From Ashinkailepas kermadecensis (Eukaryota; Arthropoda; Thecostraca; Neolepadidae), in contig JAOTOM010004669.1 in assembly GCA_034440615.1 (NCBI GenBank), positions 250,001 through 314,000 on the forward strand: DNA of 64,000 bases, given 5' to 3'. Below are positions 1-13,000 of this stretch, piece by piece. The notes under the pieces are model-generated. The model searched no databases and was not told the origin of the DNA. It saw only the letters and a program-made list of their open reading frames with translations. Every line of letters starts with the position of its first letter. The stretch's first letter is position 1. The position numbers and the translations under genes are program-made.

Positions 1-747
1 ATGCCTGTGCACTGGCTGATCTAAGGGGAAGCGCAGAGACCATGCCGCCACCCCCAAGGGGCCGATTTTGGCCGAAATTCTACACTAATATAACACTATC
101 TTGAAGTATATGCACATTACACATACACTAAAGAGATACGATGATTATTAGCTGTTCAAATCTGATGACTTTGTTAAAATCTGATATTTTAAGGAAAAAT
201 TTGCCCATCCCAACCGGTCGAATACCAGGCTTCAGGATTCTCCCCGGCTGTATGCAATGAACATAATCAAGGCCGTATACAGGACATAATCTATCACGAG
301 ATTTCGCGCGAATATCGTGCCTTCTTGGAGTCGGTCGCACCACTATTTACATAACAGAATCGAGGAATCGAGTACAATTTTGCTAACTGTAGTCTCTATC
401 TTCTATTTATGTGGTCTGTTAGTGGTCAACTATATGGTGGGGATGGGCTTACGCATCAAGGCAGTGTGCTTTGCAACGAAGTGATTAGTGGAGGTGTATC
501 CGATATTTTATTTAGGATTTTATTCAGTGACTGATGTTAAACACTGCGCAGTAGTGCCGTGACAATTGTATGGGCCATCGCCATGATCGCCGCGATGGAG
601 TGATCCGGCCCGAATCCGACCCTGACTATGGGGAAATTGAATGGGAAAACGGAGAAGCGGGTAACCAAGTGACAATATTAGGTGGATCATGGTGGTTTAA
701 CTGATCCGTGGTGCTTAATCTATTCTTATCTCTGGAGAATAGACAAA
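1..747. other. Upstream / 5'UTR region, no coding sequence recognised
   Basis: There is no recognisable protein, RNA gene or clear core promoter here. The frame of exon 1 stays open back to an ATG at 682, but residues before 748 do not resemble liprin. Just before the start, a pyrimidine-rich stretch (about 718-733) is followed by AG dinucleotides at 736-737 and 743-744. Either could be the acceptor of a coding exon whose non-coding 5' exon lies left of the window. Confidence 0.4.
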
Positions 748-1002
748 ATGTCTTACATGATGTCCATGTGTGACGTGATGCCTACAATTTCCGAGGACAA
801 TGTGAGTCAGAGGGGCTCCACCTTTGGAGTAGAAGATCGCAACTTTGAAGAGTTAATGGTGTCCATGTTAGGGGAGCGGCAAAAACTTATGGAAACAAAC
901 CGTGATATTCAAGAACGTCTTCATGAAACTGAGACACGACTGCACGAAGTGGAGGAAGAAAGAAATAACCTTCAGAAGCAAATAGATGCCAACCTTCCAC
1001 AG
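748..1002 (+). CDS. Liprin-alpha: Liprin-alpha exon 1: N-terminus and start of coiled coil
   Basis: The 85 codons contain [11 protein letters not shown], the family N-terminal signature, then [15 protein letters not shown] and a heptad-rich helix ending [13 protein letters not shown]. The exon closes on CAG before GTAATG in phase 0. Candidate starts are the ATGs at 748, 757, 760 and 766. I chose 748 because it is preceded by ACAAA and because insect proteins, as I recall them, also carry a few residues before MMCDVM. A Ser-Met insertion splits the usual Met-Met-Cys. This segment begins the N-terminal coiled coil used for dimerisation and ELKS/RIM binding in characterised liprins. Confidence 0.93.
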
Positions 1003-4000
1003 GTAATGTGGTTAATGGTCTGTTTTACAGTGGCTTCTTGCTCCCAGGTCATGTGAGCTTGGGAGCAAGACAGCGAGAAAACTTGGCATAATGATCAGCA
1101 TAAATTAGAAGCTATCACTGAGGGGACGAGTGGTCTAGGGGTAGGATGCTCGTCTCACAATCGAAAGGTTGTGGGTTTGAGTCTCACCTGTCGCTACTCT
1201 TCGTCCGCGACCAATCGGCGTGAGAGATTGGTGACGCTACATGACTCAACGGTCAACGTGTCGTAAAACCAATGACCAACCAACCAAGCTATCACTGAAT
1301 ATAATTTTCACAATAGTTTCAATGACAATAGTTTATGGTAGTGACACTGCTGAAATAAGTAGAATTAAGCTTACAATTATCAGAAAATATCAATATGCTT
1401 TCTGATTTATGTGGGGACTGCACTCAGCTCCATGGCATCTGACAGCCAGCATATGAATGCAAGATGACAAATTAGTGCTATGGTTAAATTAGTGAAGAAT
1501 GAGGTTATAGGTCAATTTACATGGTGCCAGTGGATTAAATGACAAGAAAAGTATAGTTTATTGATGTCAACCAAGTTTATCCATCTGGGCAGGGATGGCC
1601 GAGTAGTTGAGGTGTTGGGCTCTGGATACCAAGGTCCCAGGTTCAACACTTGCACCACTCAGGTGCAAGTGTTGAACCACTGGTGAAGCAGTGTGGACAG
1701 CACCATTTGCCATAATTGTGCATAAGGCATGTTGTAAACCACCCAATAAATAGATAATAAACAAAAAGTTTATGCATTCATACTTGATGTTGTGAGTGCT
1801 CATACCACCAGCAAGAAATATTGGTAAATTTGGAGATCAAGTTAAAATTGGATTCTTAGGATAAAAATTAAACATGATGTTTTTTGATGTGGTGAAGACC
1901 GACCATTGATTTTCTCTGCAAATGATTACTTTTAAGTTAATGGAGGTCAATACAATTGATGACATGGCAAGATTGGAGGAAATGTGCTACACTATAAATA
2001 GTATTTCATGGTTAAAGTTGCAAACATTTACATACCTTAATGGGATCGTCTGGGCTGTGGCCCATCCATTTGTACCTCTATGGTGTCAGACTGACCAGCA
2101 CTGTGTTCAGAACAATTTGAATGAATAACCTTGCTGGGAATAACATTGTGTTGTCAAATTCTAAACTTGCATGACTGTCATCAGAAGAAAGCTTAGTAAT
2201 TCTGTGAGATACTAGAGCACAACCCATACACGGCAAAGCTAAACTTACACTGATATGTGGTGTATCTTGCGCTTGGCTGCATCTGGTTTGTCTACTAACT
2301 TCTGCTCAGTTAAAAATTGAAAAATCACATTTGAATGGATAAATCATAGAAAAAATAACCTAGTCTAGACTAAGATAGCATAGCATAATATATAAAATAT
2401 ATTATAGCATAATATAATCTAACATAAGAGAACCCAACCTAACCAGAAAGCAGAATCACATCTGTGACACACCAGGTACAGATAATTATATGTGATGGGC
2501 TATCTTTGTAGAGTGAAAATTATGATTGTGTATTTCTTTGCCAAATGAAAAGTAATCATTTGCAGAGAAAATGAGTGTCCACACCATCTTTTTCATGTTA
2601 AAATACATTATTTAAAAAAAAATCCGAAGAATCAAATTTTACCTTGATCTCCAATAATACCAAAATATTCACACAACTCACAAGTTTGAAACTCTTGCAC
2701 CAACTAATTTGCTGGATTGCTGCATATTCAAGTATGGGTTTGGGAATACCAAATGGCTGAACTAAAATTATGCTAAAAATACACTGCCTAACATCATTGC
2801 CTGCCCACTATCAAACAACAAGTGTTGTTGATGTGAAAACTGCAGTGTTAAATCATATCACGAATTATCCAGGGAAAACTATTTTATTTACATCCTGAGT
2901 CCAATTTCACCAAAATCACAAGCTGTGCACTTTTATTTGTAAGGAAGGCATTTCATTAATGTTGTGAGCTAACAAAACTACAAAATCCAAAGTAGTCATC
3001 AAGTGTCCTAGTCATAAAGTAATCTGACTTAAGAAGAGCTACAAGGGCTCATCCAGGTTAAGTCTGTAAGGGGAAGATGCAATAACCCTGGCTAAAAGTA
3101 CATCATTTGTTAATCACAAACTATGGGAAAATGTGTGTCATTGCATAATTTGTAGTTCATGAAGGTTGTTGATTTTCAACATTTGTGGTTAATACACCAC
3201 TTGTGATAACACATGTTCCAGGTTGTGTGAATTTTGGTGTAGAGCAGTGCCAGTCAAGAAGATAAATGAAGGAATTTATGTGCCAAGTAATTTGGGTATG
3301 GGTACTTACACGTTTGCTCTATTTTTGTGAATTTCAGCAGTTCAAGTCTGTTCTCACTGTTGGAAGGTTAATATTTGAAAAGTGTGGCAGCTACTATGGA
3401 ATGCAGGCTTGTTTGTTTACATTCCAAGCTCAGTTTATTTTCTTATTGAGGGTTTATGGAATTGAATGACATATTGGTGTCAGAGAAAGATAATATTTTA
3501 CATTGTTTGGTCTCGCTTATTTTGATTATTCCTTATATTATTCATTTGATGGTCTTTTATCACTTAATCACTATTGGAAATACATCATAATATTTTGGAA
3601 TATTTATGTTGTTTTATCAATGAAAGGCATTGTTAAGTCCCACCATTTGTAAAGTGATGGGCTTCAAGCTTCAACAAGTTCAAGCTTCAACAAGTTCAGT
3701 CCATTACTTCTTTCCTGAGTTGCACTCAGGGCCTTCTTACACAAATAGCAAAGGTAACCAAGGTAACAATTCACATGATTAAGGCAATGTGACTACTCGT
3801 TCCCAGCCCAAATGTGTGCTTTTCAGTTGGCATGCAAGATAATTCCACTACACCTATGGATGTTTGGTGGCATAAAACCTAAACCTATGGATGTTGAAGG
3901 TACTAAAACCTACACATAGAGATGTATCCAATCAAGCATACACCTACAGATGATTGGTCATGCTAAGCCCTTCAATGCCAAAAGCCCTCCCCCATGCTAA

Positions 4001-7000
4001 CCTTCCAATATTTGAAAATAATGTTGCATCATTCATTGTTGATGCAAACTGCATTTGTTGCAGATTGTAATCTTATGTGGTGTTGTGCCAGAAGTAAACA
4101 AATGGTGATGTATGCAAATGGTGTGTATTTAATAACTATTTATTTATAGCTTCCAGGTCCAGTATGGAGTTATAGTACAATTTACAATGAGCAATAATTT
4201 TGTCTTCCACCTTAGGAACCACAAAGATGTTGATGTTAAACACACAAAATTGTTGGTTTCCAATGCAATCTTTATGAACAATAACCTTAACAAAGGTTGA
4301 CAGCAAGGGATAGCATGAAGCCTGTGAGCCAGGGAAATGCACAAAATCACTTCAAATTAAAAGTTGTAATGCACAGAAAACTGATGCCATCCAGTCAGAC
4401 ATTTTCTCTTGTGTGGCATTTCCTCCTGAGTACATATTTAGGAAATCAGACTGCATTGAAAAATAATACCAACAACTCTTAACCCACACTGTAAAATTTG
4501 TTCAAAGGCCAAAGTGAATGTGTCTCATTGCACCTAAATGTTGGCCTGTAAATAGCATTCGTGGCTAGATGTCTTCTGGTGCAAGCCCTTCATGCACTTG
4601 GTGCTGTTAGTGCACTCCAGAAGGCCTGATCAGTGTGCCCCAGTATGTGTGGTGTATGTCAACACTGGTATGCTGGTGACAGGCTGGTGCATGTGGGATA
4701 AGTGGAAAATATCAAAGGACATACAAATGATGATTCACCATAAAAGTTGTGGACAGCAGGCAGGTACACCACTTTTGCAGCAGATCGTCTTTGATTGCTT
4801 CTGTCATTGTTACCAGACGATTTCTTGTGCTACCACCAGGAAAAGTGGTATCACATTTGTCTAAAGAATAGCTGTTTTGAAAGGTTTGTTCATATATGCT
4901 TTTGGGGGATGGATAGTCACAAATCCTCTTAATTACTTTTTCCACTGTGTTTGGTGCACTTTTTATGCTAATGGTCAGTGCGCCCATTGTGCATTTTCCT
5001 CCAGTGGTCAGTGTGCCTTTTTCACACCACCCAGTGCATGTGGTTTTCCTTGCACACTGCCTCAAGTTCCTCAAGTTCCTCAAGCTGTCTGTCACATGCC
5101 ATACTTTGCAGTGGCCTCAGTGGTGGCATCATTGCACGTCATAAAGTCACATGCCATTGAGGATTCAGGTACATCCTGCTGTGTCCTTAATCACGTAATA
5201 AGAATTGAAGAAAAAACACATTTTGTTCATAAGCTGGTTGGATGAAGTAGTTTTTCACTTGACATTAGCTTTTCCAGGCAGAGCAATTTCTTCCTATGGA
5301 AATGTTGCGATCTTCTTTAAGACCATGTGTTATGAGGGAATAACATGCAGTGAACAAGTTCAGATGAACAGTACTGTTTTACCTATCTTTAAAGTGAAAT
5401 AAATATCCATAAAATGCATGTGTGTTTACTGACACACACTTGGTTTGTGAGTGTTACTCAAGGCACAAGGGAGTAAAATGTAGCAAATGCAGAAGCTCTG
5501 CCACATGTTTGCATGCTTCAGTCATGCCATTTGGAGGAATTTTACCTTTGAAAGAAGTTGTGGAGATAAATTGCAGCACTTAAACAGCAGGAGACATGGC
5601 TTGATTTAATTCAATATAATATAGCCTAACCAGTTTAATGGAAGAATATTGGTTTGCCTGGTACCTATCGATGTCTTGTAGCCTAAAATCTGCAGGTGCT
5701 GCATTGCTAGAAACATGCGAATATTCGATTGTGTAAAAGCTACAGATGTTGAAGTTAATAAGTTATATGGATGTTGAATTGCTAGAAGCCTAGCTGTTCG
5801 ATTTGGTAAATACTACAAATGTTGTATTCTGGATATGGTTGGTGGTGGTAACAGGCTGATGCGGCTGCTGTTCTGGATCAGGCTGGAACAACCGTCCACT
5901 TCCGCCGCTTTCAGAGCCGAGGATATGGTTGGTAGTGGTAACTGGTCAATGCTGCTGCCGGACTTGCGGCGTAGGGCCTCAATGAAAAATAAATTTATCC
6001 CTAGTGCTATCGAGGTATATCAGCGATCAGATATAGCTACAGCGTTTCTGTCAGAAGAAATTGCAAGCAGGGTGAGCTCATTTGGGTTGTAACAAATTGC
6101 GTGCACTGAAACCTTGTCCGGGTCAGTGGTGCTCATGCCCGCGCAGAACGAGGCCAGGCGAGGCAAGGTCACACTATCACGCATGTATCAGGAATATCAT
6201 GTTTATGCACATATCATACATATATCACTGATAGCTACGTGCTCAGTGGTGGGACTTACAGCTCGCGTCCTCGTTGTCATACACCATAAGCGTGTGGAGG
6301 AATTCTGATCTGCCCTGTGTTTTCCGCGATGCGACGACGTTATTTCGGACGTGAACAGGCCGACTCTAGCTTTAGGCGACGTGTTCAAGCGTGGTTAGAT
6401 CGGCACGAGTGTTGCCGTACCTCACCGACGTGATATTATCCATCATCTGCTCTGATCGTTGGCATCTGGTACTGAAGCCTCTGTACTATTTCACAGGAGT
6501 TCACATCACTGACGAAGGACCTGAATCAGGCGCGGCAAGAGACAACAGCACTTACCAAAGAGCTCAATCAGGCGCGGGAACAAATCCTGGAAAAAGAGGA
6601 AGAGATAGCTGAATTGAAAGCGGAACGGAACAATACCAGGGTAAGCGAATACTCGGTATTTTGTGCTACTCCCATGTCTGTTCGTCTGTCAGGCTCACCA
6701 CTCGGAGAATGGCAGTACCAGGGGTGAACCGGTGCCAACTGTTTTGACCGAAAGAAGAGAAAATACCTGAAATATATGACCATTTAATGACGGTTCAAAA
6801 ATTTCAGACAATTCCATGTCAGTGGTTATTGTGTGTCCATCCTGCCGCTGACAGCACCGTTATGTGCCGCCGTTCTGTCGCAGCTGCTGTTGTATGCCGG
6901 GGCGGTGGTTATGTGTGTTCATCCTGCCGATGACAGCACCGTTATGCCGTTATGCCGCCGTTCTGTAGCAGTTGTTGCGTGGGTCGGTGGTTATGCATGT

Positions 7001-10000
7001 CCATCCTGCCGCTGACAGCACCGTTAAGTGCCGCCGCTCTGTAGCAGTTGTTGTGTGGGTCGGTGGTTATGTATGTCTATCCTGCCGCTGACAGCACCGT
7101 TACGTGCCGCCGCTCTGTAGCAGTTGTTGTGTGGGCCGGTGGTTATGCATGTCCATCCTGCCGCTGACAGCACCGTTAAGTGCCGCCGCTCTGTAGCAGT
7201 TGTTGTGTGGGTCGGTGGTTATGTATGTCTATCCTGCCGCTGAGAGCACCGTTACGTGCCGCCGCTCTGTAGCAGTTGTTGTGTGGGGCGGTGGTTATGT
7301 ATGTCTATCCTGCCGCTGACAGCACCGTTACGTGCCGCCGCTCTGTAACAGTTGTTGTGTGAGGCGGTGGTTATGCATGTCCATCCTGTCGCTGACAGCA
7401 CCGTTACGTGCCGCCGCTCTGTAGCAGTTGTTGTGTGGGGCGGTGGTTATGCATGTCCATCTTGCCGCTGACAGCACCGTTACGTGCCGCCGCTCTGTAG
7501 CAGTTGTGTGGGGCGGTGGTTATGCATGTCCATCTTGCCGCTGACAGCACCGTGATGTGTTGTCGTTTTGCAGCTGCTGCTGGAGCACCTCGAGTGTCTC
7601 GTGGCGAGACACGAGAAATCGCTCAAGATGACGGTGGTGAAGCGACAGGCAGCCGCCCAGCAGGGTGTCTCCTCCGAGGCAGAGGTGCTCAAGGCGCTCA
7701 AGAGCCTGTTTGAGCATCACAAAGCTCTGGACGAGCGTGTGCGAGACAGACTGCGTGTCGCGCTCGAGAAGAACATGGCCTTGGAGGATGAGCTAAACAA
7801 CACCAAGGAGGAGGTGAGGACTGGGAACGTACACATGTTTTCCTTTGAGTTTGCTTGATTATATGTATATAAATATGTATGTAAATATTTTGTACAAATA
7901 TGTATACACATGTATATATTTACGAGACGCGCGTTCACCGTCACGCTTCAAAAACCTCACATGAAATCGAGACTTAAAAGCGTTTCAGCCTCAGACCTTT
8001 CGTGAGGTACACTACAGCGCTGCCATAGCCGATATTCTACAGCGCTGCAGCGACCGATATCATACAGCGCTACTGTGACCGATATCCTACAGCGCTGCCG
8101 CGACCGATATCCTGCAGCGATACTGTGACAGATATCATGCAGCGCTGCCGTGACCGATATCATACAGCGCTGCTGTGACCGATATCCTACAGCGCTGCAA
8201 TAGCCGATATCCTACAGGTCTGCCGTGATCGATATCCTAGAGTGCTGCCATGACCGATATCCTACAGTGCTGCCATAGCCGATATCCTACAGCACTGCCA
8301 TAGTCGATATCCTACAGCGGTGCTGTGACCGATATCCTACAGCACTGCCATAGCCGATATCCTACAATACTGTCATAGCCGATATCCTACAGCGCTGCTG
8401 TAACCGATATCCTACAGCGCTGCCGTGACCGATATCCAACGGCGCTGCCGTGGCCGATATGCTACAGCGCTGCTGTGACCGATAACCTACAGCGCTGCCA
8501 TAGCCGATATCTTACATCTTTGCCGTGATCGATATCCTACATCTCTGCCGTGATCGATATCCTAGAGTGCTGCCGCGACCGATATCCTACAGCGCTGCCG
8601 TGACCGATATTACACAGAGCCATATCCTACCACATTCCGCTTGTAATACTTCCTATCGCTCGCCAAGCACTCTCGGTTCCTCCTTAGACTGGCTTACGTT
8701 CCGCTTGTAATACTTGTTATCGCTCGCCAAGCACTCGGTGCCTCCTTAGACTGGTTTACATTCCGCTTGTAATACTTGCTATCGCTCGCCAAGCACTATC
8801 GGTGCCTCCTTAAACTGGTTGATGTTTGAGTGGAATATTTGGGATGTAACATAGTACGAACCTCAATTTAATTGTCGCGGTGCAACGTTCTACGCCTTTG
8901 TCTTGGAATTCCAAATTTTCTAAAATTTGTTTCACCTGGAACAGATTTGACCTGGAACAGACTTTCTGAATTCCCATCCGTGAAATACGACTGCATTGAA
9001 CTACGACAGTTTATCATATGTTTGTACTACCCCATATTGACATTGTATTATGGAAGTGTCTTGTTGGCAACTGCTTTTTATTTTGTCACTTTTCGGTGTA
9101 ATATTGTTGACCTCTTTCGACGTAATAGTTCGTGTTAACATCTCGGACTCATTCCCTCCACTCTACGAGGAATGAATTACAGAACACCAAACTGAGCTGT
9201 GCACGTCTGTTTTATAACCTGGCCACGGCTGGATGAATAGGGCTGTGTCTGGCTTTTTAGCATCTATAACATTATTAACTAGCAGATTATACTCCTCTTT
9301 TTGTCATTTTGAGGTTGAATGGTGCTGCTTGACGATAAACTGCGCTGTTAAAAAAAACATGATAAAGGTTCACTGGAAAATGCGATTGAGATTCTGATGC
9401 CACATGTTTGAAAAAGTATCCTCCGTATTTAATTACCCAAAAATTGTCTTGTCCACATCCATAATCACACAGCACAAATCTGGCCCTGCTCTTGGCTGAC
9501 GACAGTGCTTTATTTAGTTAAGCTGCTCATTGGACTACATTAGATGCTGCCGATGCTCTACATTTCCGGCAGCTGTTGCTTCAGCCAGCGCCTGGCCAGG
9601 TGGAACCCACGTCTAACGCGTCGCCACGATTGCGTGTGATAACCAGCGCCGATCTGGCCAAGTTCCATACCACCATTATTGCCAGTGCAAGTGCCGAGCG
9701 TTACCATAGCCAGTCGCCGTGTAGCGCATACGCCGGGTGCCGGCAGCTCAACTGGGTGAAGCTGGGCAAGGTGGAGACGGGCGAGGCGGCGGTGGCGTCC
9801 GAGGCGGCAGATGCGGCGGGGCTCGACTCCGCGTCCAACGGGCACGCGGCGGCGGCGGCGGCGGTGGCCGCAGGCGCACTCACCAACGGCGCCATCGAGG
9901 CCGTGGCCGAGCAGACGGCTGTCGAGCTGCGCAACATCATCGAGATCCAGGTGAGCTGCAGGCGGCGGTAGTTGAGGGCAGCGTCGGTCGAGCTGCACTC

Positions 10001-13000
10001 GGAAGGCATTTCGGTGCCCAAACATATCAACCTTAGGTTGTGTGACACATTGAGCTGCGTTTGTGCGAATTGTCACATTAGTCTCAATGAGTACTGTATA
10101 TTTTTATTAATAAACATCTGGGGACATTATTGCACAATATATCCTTTCGCCTTCATCACCTTCGCATTAAGCATCCTTACGCATCTCAGCAGTGTTGATG
10201 ATCAGCTGGGAAGTGACGTCCCGGAATGGAAGGCTATCAGGTCCATGGTCGTATCCCTGAGCTCCACGTTGAGGCCGACATTCAGCTGCTGTGCTCATTC
10301 AGCGATATTTCCCGAATAGAACAGGCGACCTGATCTCGCGCTGTTATAACGCTAACTATCTTTCCCTGCAAGGTGGGATTCACTAAGTATATCTCGTGAA
10401 ACAAAATCCGCTGGGTGTACTAGCTTGCGCAGAAACCATTTCCTCGTGATTTCCTCGTATCAACCTAGTTCTTTTGTACTTGGTTTGTTCCTTGGTTATT
10501 TAAATCTTAGGGTCGCATCGACCAGTGGCGTAACTGGAGGGGGGCCGAAGGGGGCAGCCGTCACCCCATCCCCTGGTGGGTCGGAGGGGCCCTCCAGGCG
10601 GCCACCGTGAGGGGCCCGCAAGTGCTCCTCAAGGCGTCGGTGCAGGGGACCCCTGTGCCGAAGTGTACGGTTCCTGGGCTCACGAAAGGGGCCCCAGGCT
10701 GACGGAAAGTCAGCCTGAAGAGCCGATCACAGGCCGATGAAGAGGGTCCCGAGTCAACGGTATTCACGCCTCAATTTAGAAAGTATGACGGTGTTGAAAA
10801 GGCGCAGCGTGGGCCCACCCTTATCATGCACATCCGCCTTTGATGAAGTGCAGTGGTTTGCTGAGCATGGTTATAAGTAAGAAAACAGCGTAAAATAACC
10901 TTATGATCATATTACAACATAAAATAGAACCGAACTGCCACTGGATATATTTCGGCCACTAGCCTTCGTCAACAGTAAAAATGTGTTTCAAAAGCCAATA
11001 TCACACGCCAAGTGTACCTCGTGACTTAGCACATTGATCCGCCTTCATTCTCACATTTCATAATATCCTCCACTGATAAGTCTGCCAATCGCTGAACAAG
11101 TTCCTGTCGCCAAGCAATTGCCTAGTAATTCATGCTGCCAAATTGACAAGCCAAGTAGTTCCTGTTCAGTGCTGGTATTTGGGACGAAATTATAAAGTTC
11201 AAACTGGCTGTTGTATGGGCCGTTGAATCGCTTTAGCTTATCAATAACTCCTGGTCACCCTCAACCGCCGGAAACAGCAGCCACTAAGCCACCAAAAGCC
11301 ATGCTCACGCCGTGCTTTACGGGCGTCGGCGGAGCCATCGGACTCCAGTGACGTCACAGCCGTAGAACAGCCCCGATTGGTCGGACGGAAATACCTTGAG
11401 TAGAGAGCCTTCTGGCAAAAAGACTGGCCCGATCCAAGGCTATAAAATAGCTCTTACGCTATGAGTTCTCACGCTCAGGTGGGCCCAATGCTAGGACACA
11501 GCCCTGGACCAGCCTGAGCGTGAGGACTCGTTGGTCTCCATAGCGACAGCCAAGAGCGCGCCGGGGGCAGTTAGCATGGTCGTCGCCACAGCGTGGGACC
11601 GGGACGACGCGTCCCCTCAAATTTCGTGAAATTGAACGTTGCTCCTGTTGTGTTGCATGTAATAAGTGCACCTGAGAATCCTCCAGTCACCCCAACAAAA
11701 AACCGTCCCAACCCTATTGCAGCGGGGAACACATTCGCTGAAGGCGGTGCGCGAAACGCATCGCACGAGCTCACTTACCAATTACTATGCCTTTCCGGTT
11801 GACGTGCCATTAGCCATGTCCGATGAAATCCAGAACCTAGATAAATCTTATGGTGGTGATGAGGGTCCTGAAAGTTCTGCAATGAACCCTCAATGTGTTG
11901 TTTTGAGCACAAAAAAATTCGGAATTCAAACTGTTTTCATCCCATGTTTGATATATCTTACAGTTTAACTTCCTTAAGTATTCGTTTCCTCACCAGAAGG
12001 ACAAACCACCATTAAGTGTTGTAATCACTCTTAGTTTGGGAACCACTGAGCTACGCTATGGTGACTCCTGCACGAGTTACCGTCATGTTTTATTTTATAT
12101 CATGACACGAATGTTAAGGGCTATTAATGTGGTACGTTTAATCCTATCCGAAACCTTTACCAGCACATGCAGTCTATATCTCTATCCAATCGTCGGAAGT
12201 TCCATGCTCTTTTAAACAAGAAAGGTAGTACGAATTATTACGAACCTTGTAAGCCTAGGTCCAATGCTGAACAGGGCTTGGTGCGTGAGCCCCGGCCGCA
12301 CCACCCGATCGGTGAATTCCAGTTGAACGACAGAATTTTGACAGAAAATGTAGCGTGCCGTCAATGTCCCGACGCGGCCGTCCCAGTAGCTCGTTCCCGG
12401 CTTTATCGGGTCAGATGCCAACTGACCTTACCAGCCGGGAGCTATGCGAGTGCGTGCACAGACCCGAATCGTGTCTTGCCAGGACAAGGGAGACCAGCGC
12501 AGGCCGTCGCTCTAACAAACTGAGCTATCGGGGCGGCATCCGTTCACTTCTGGACAAACCTGCAGGCTCTGTACATATTCATGGTGGGGCTAACAGCAGT
12601 GTTCTCATTAATTTTGTGTTAGGTGTCCGATGTAAGACAAAAATGTCAGGGCTGAGGGAAAAAATGTAAAATGTCCGTACTTAGATGTACTTTTTGTGAC
12701 ACGTTAAATGTTCAATCCCAATTGCAGCTGTTTAATTTGGTTGAAGGAATTAACTATTCTGATGAGTGAATAAAGACAAATATAGGCAATCGATTTTTTT
12801 TATACAATTCTACAACGAAGAAAATGGATGCATCCTGCATGATCCTATCCTCTAGCATGTCGATGCATGCTGGAGGATAGGATCATGCAGAATGCATTCT
12901 GTTCCATTCTGGTCCCCTGCTTAGATGACTGGAAACAGCAGTCCAGCGATAACTTTCAGACAACAGGAGCTAACGTCTTCCGTAAAAGCCGTCTTCTTGC

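Larger units (their letters stand above)
1003..6496 (+). other. Intron 1 (about 5.5 kb, AT-rich)
   Basis: This is mostly single-copy AT-rich DNA with many short open frames on both strands and no recognisable protein. It holds a tRNA-derived SINE (1122-1285), a tRNA-like element with a perfect hairpin (1586-1678) and a short tandem duplication of a 16-bp motif near 3666-3700. The acceptor TATTTCACAG precedes exon 2. Base composition becomes GC-richer after about 5,830, approaching exon 2. Confidence 0.6.
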
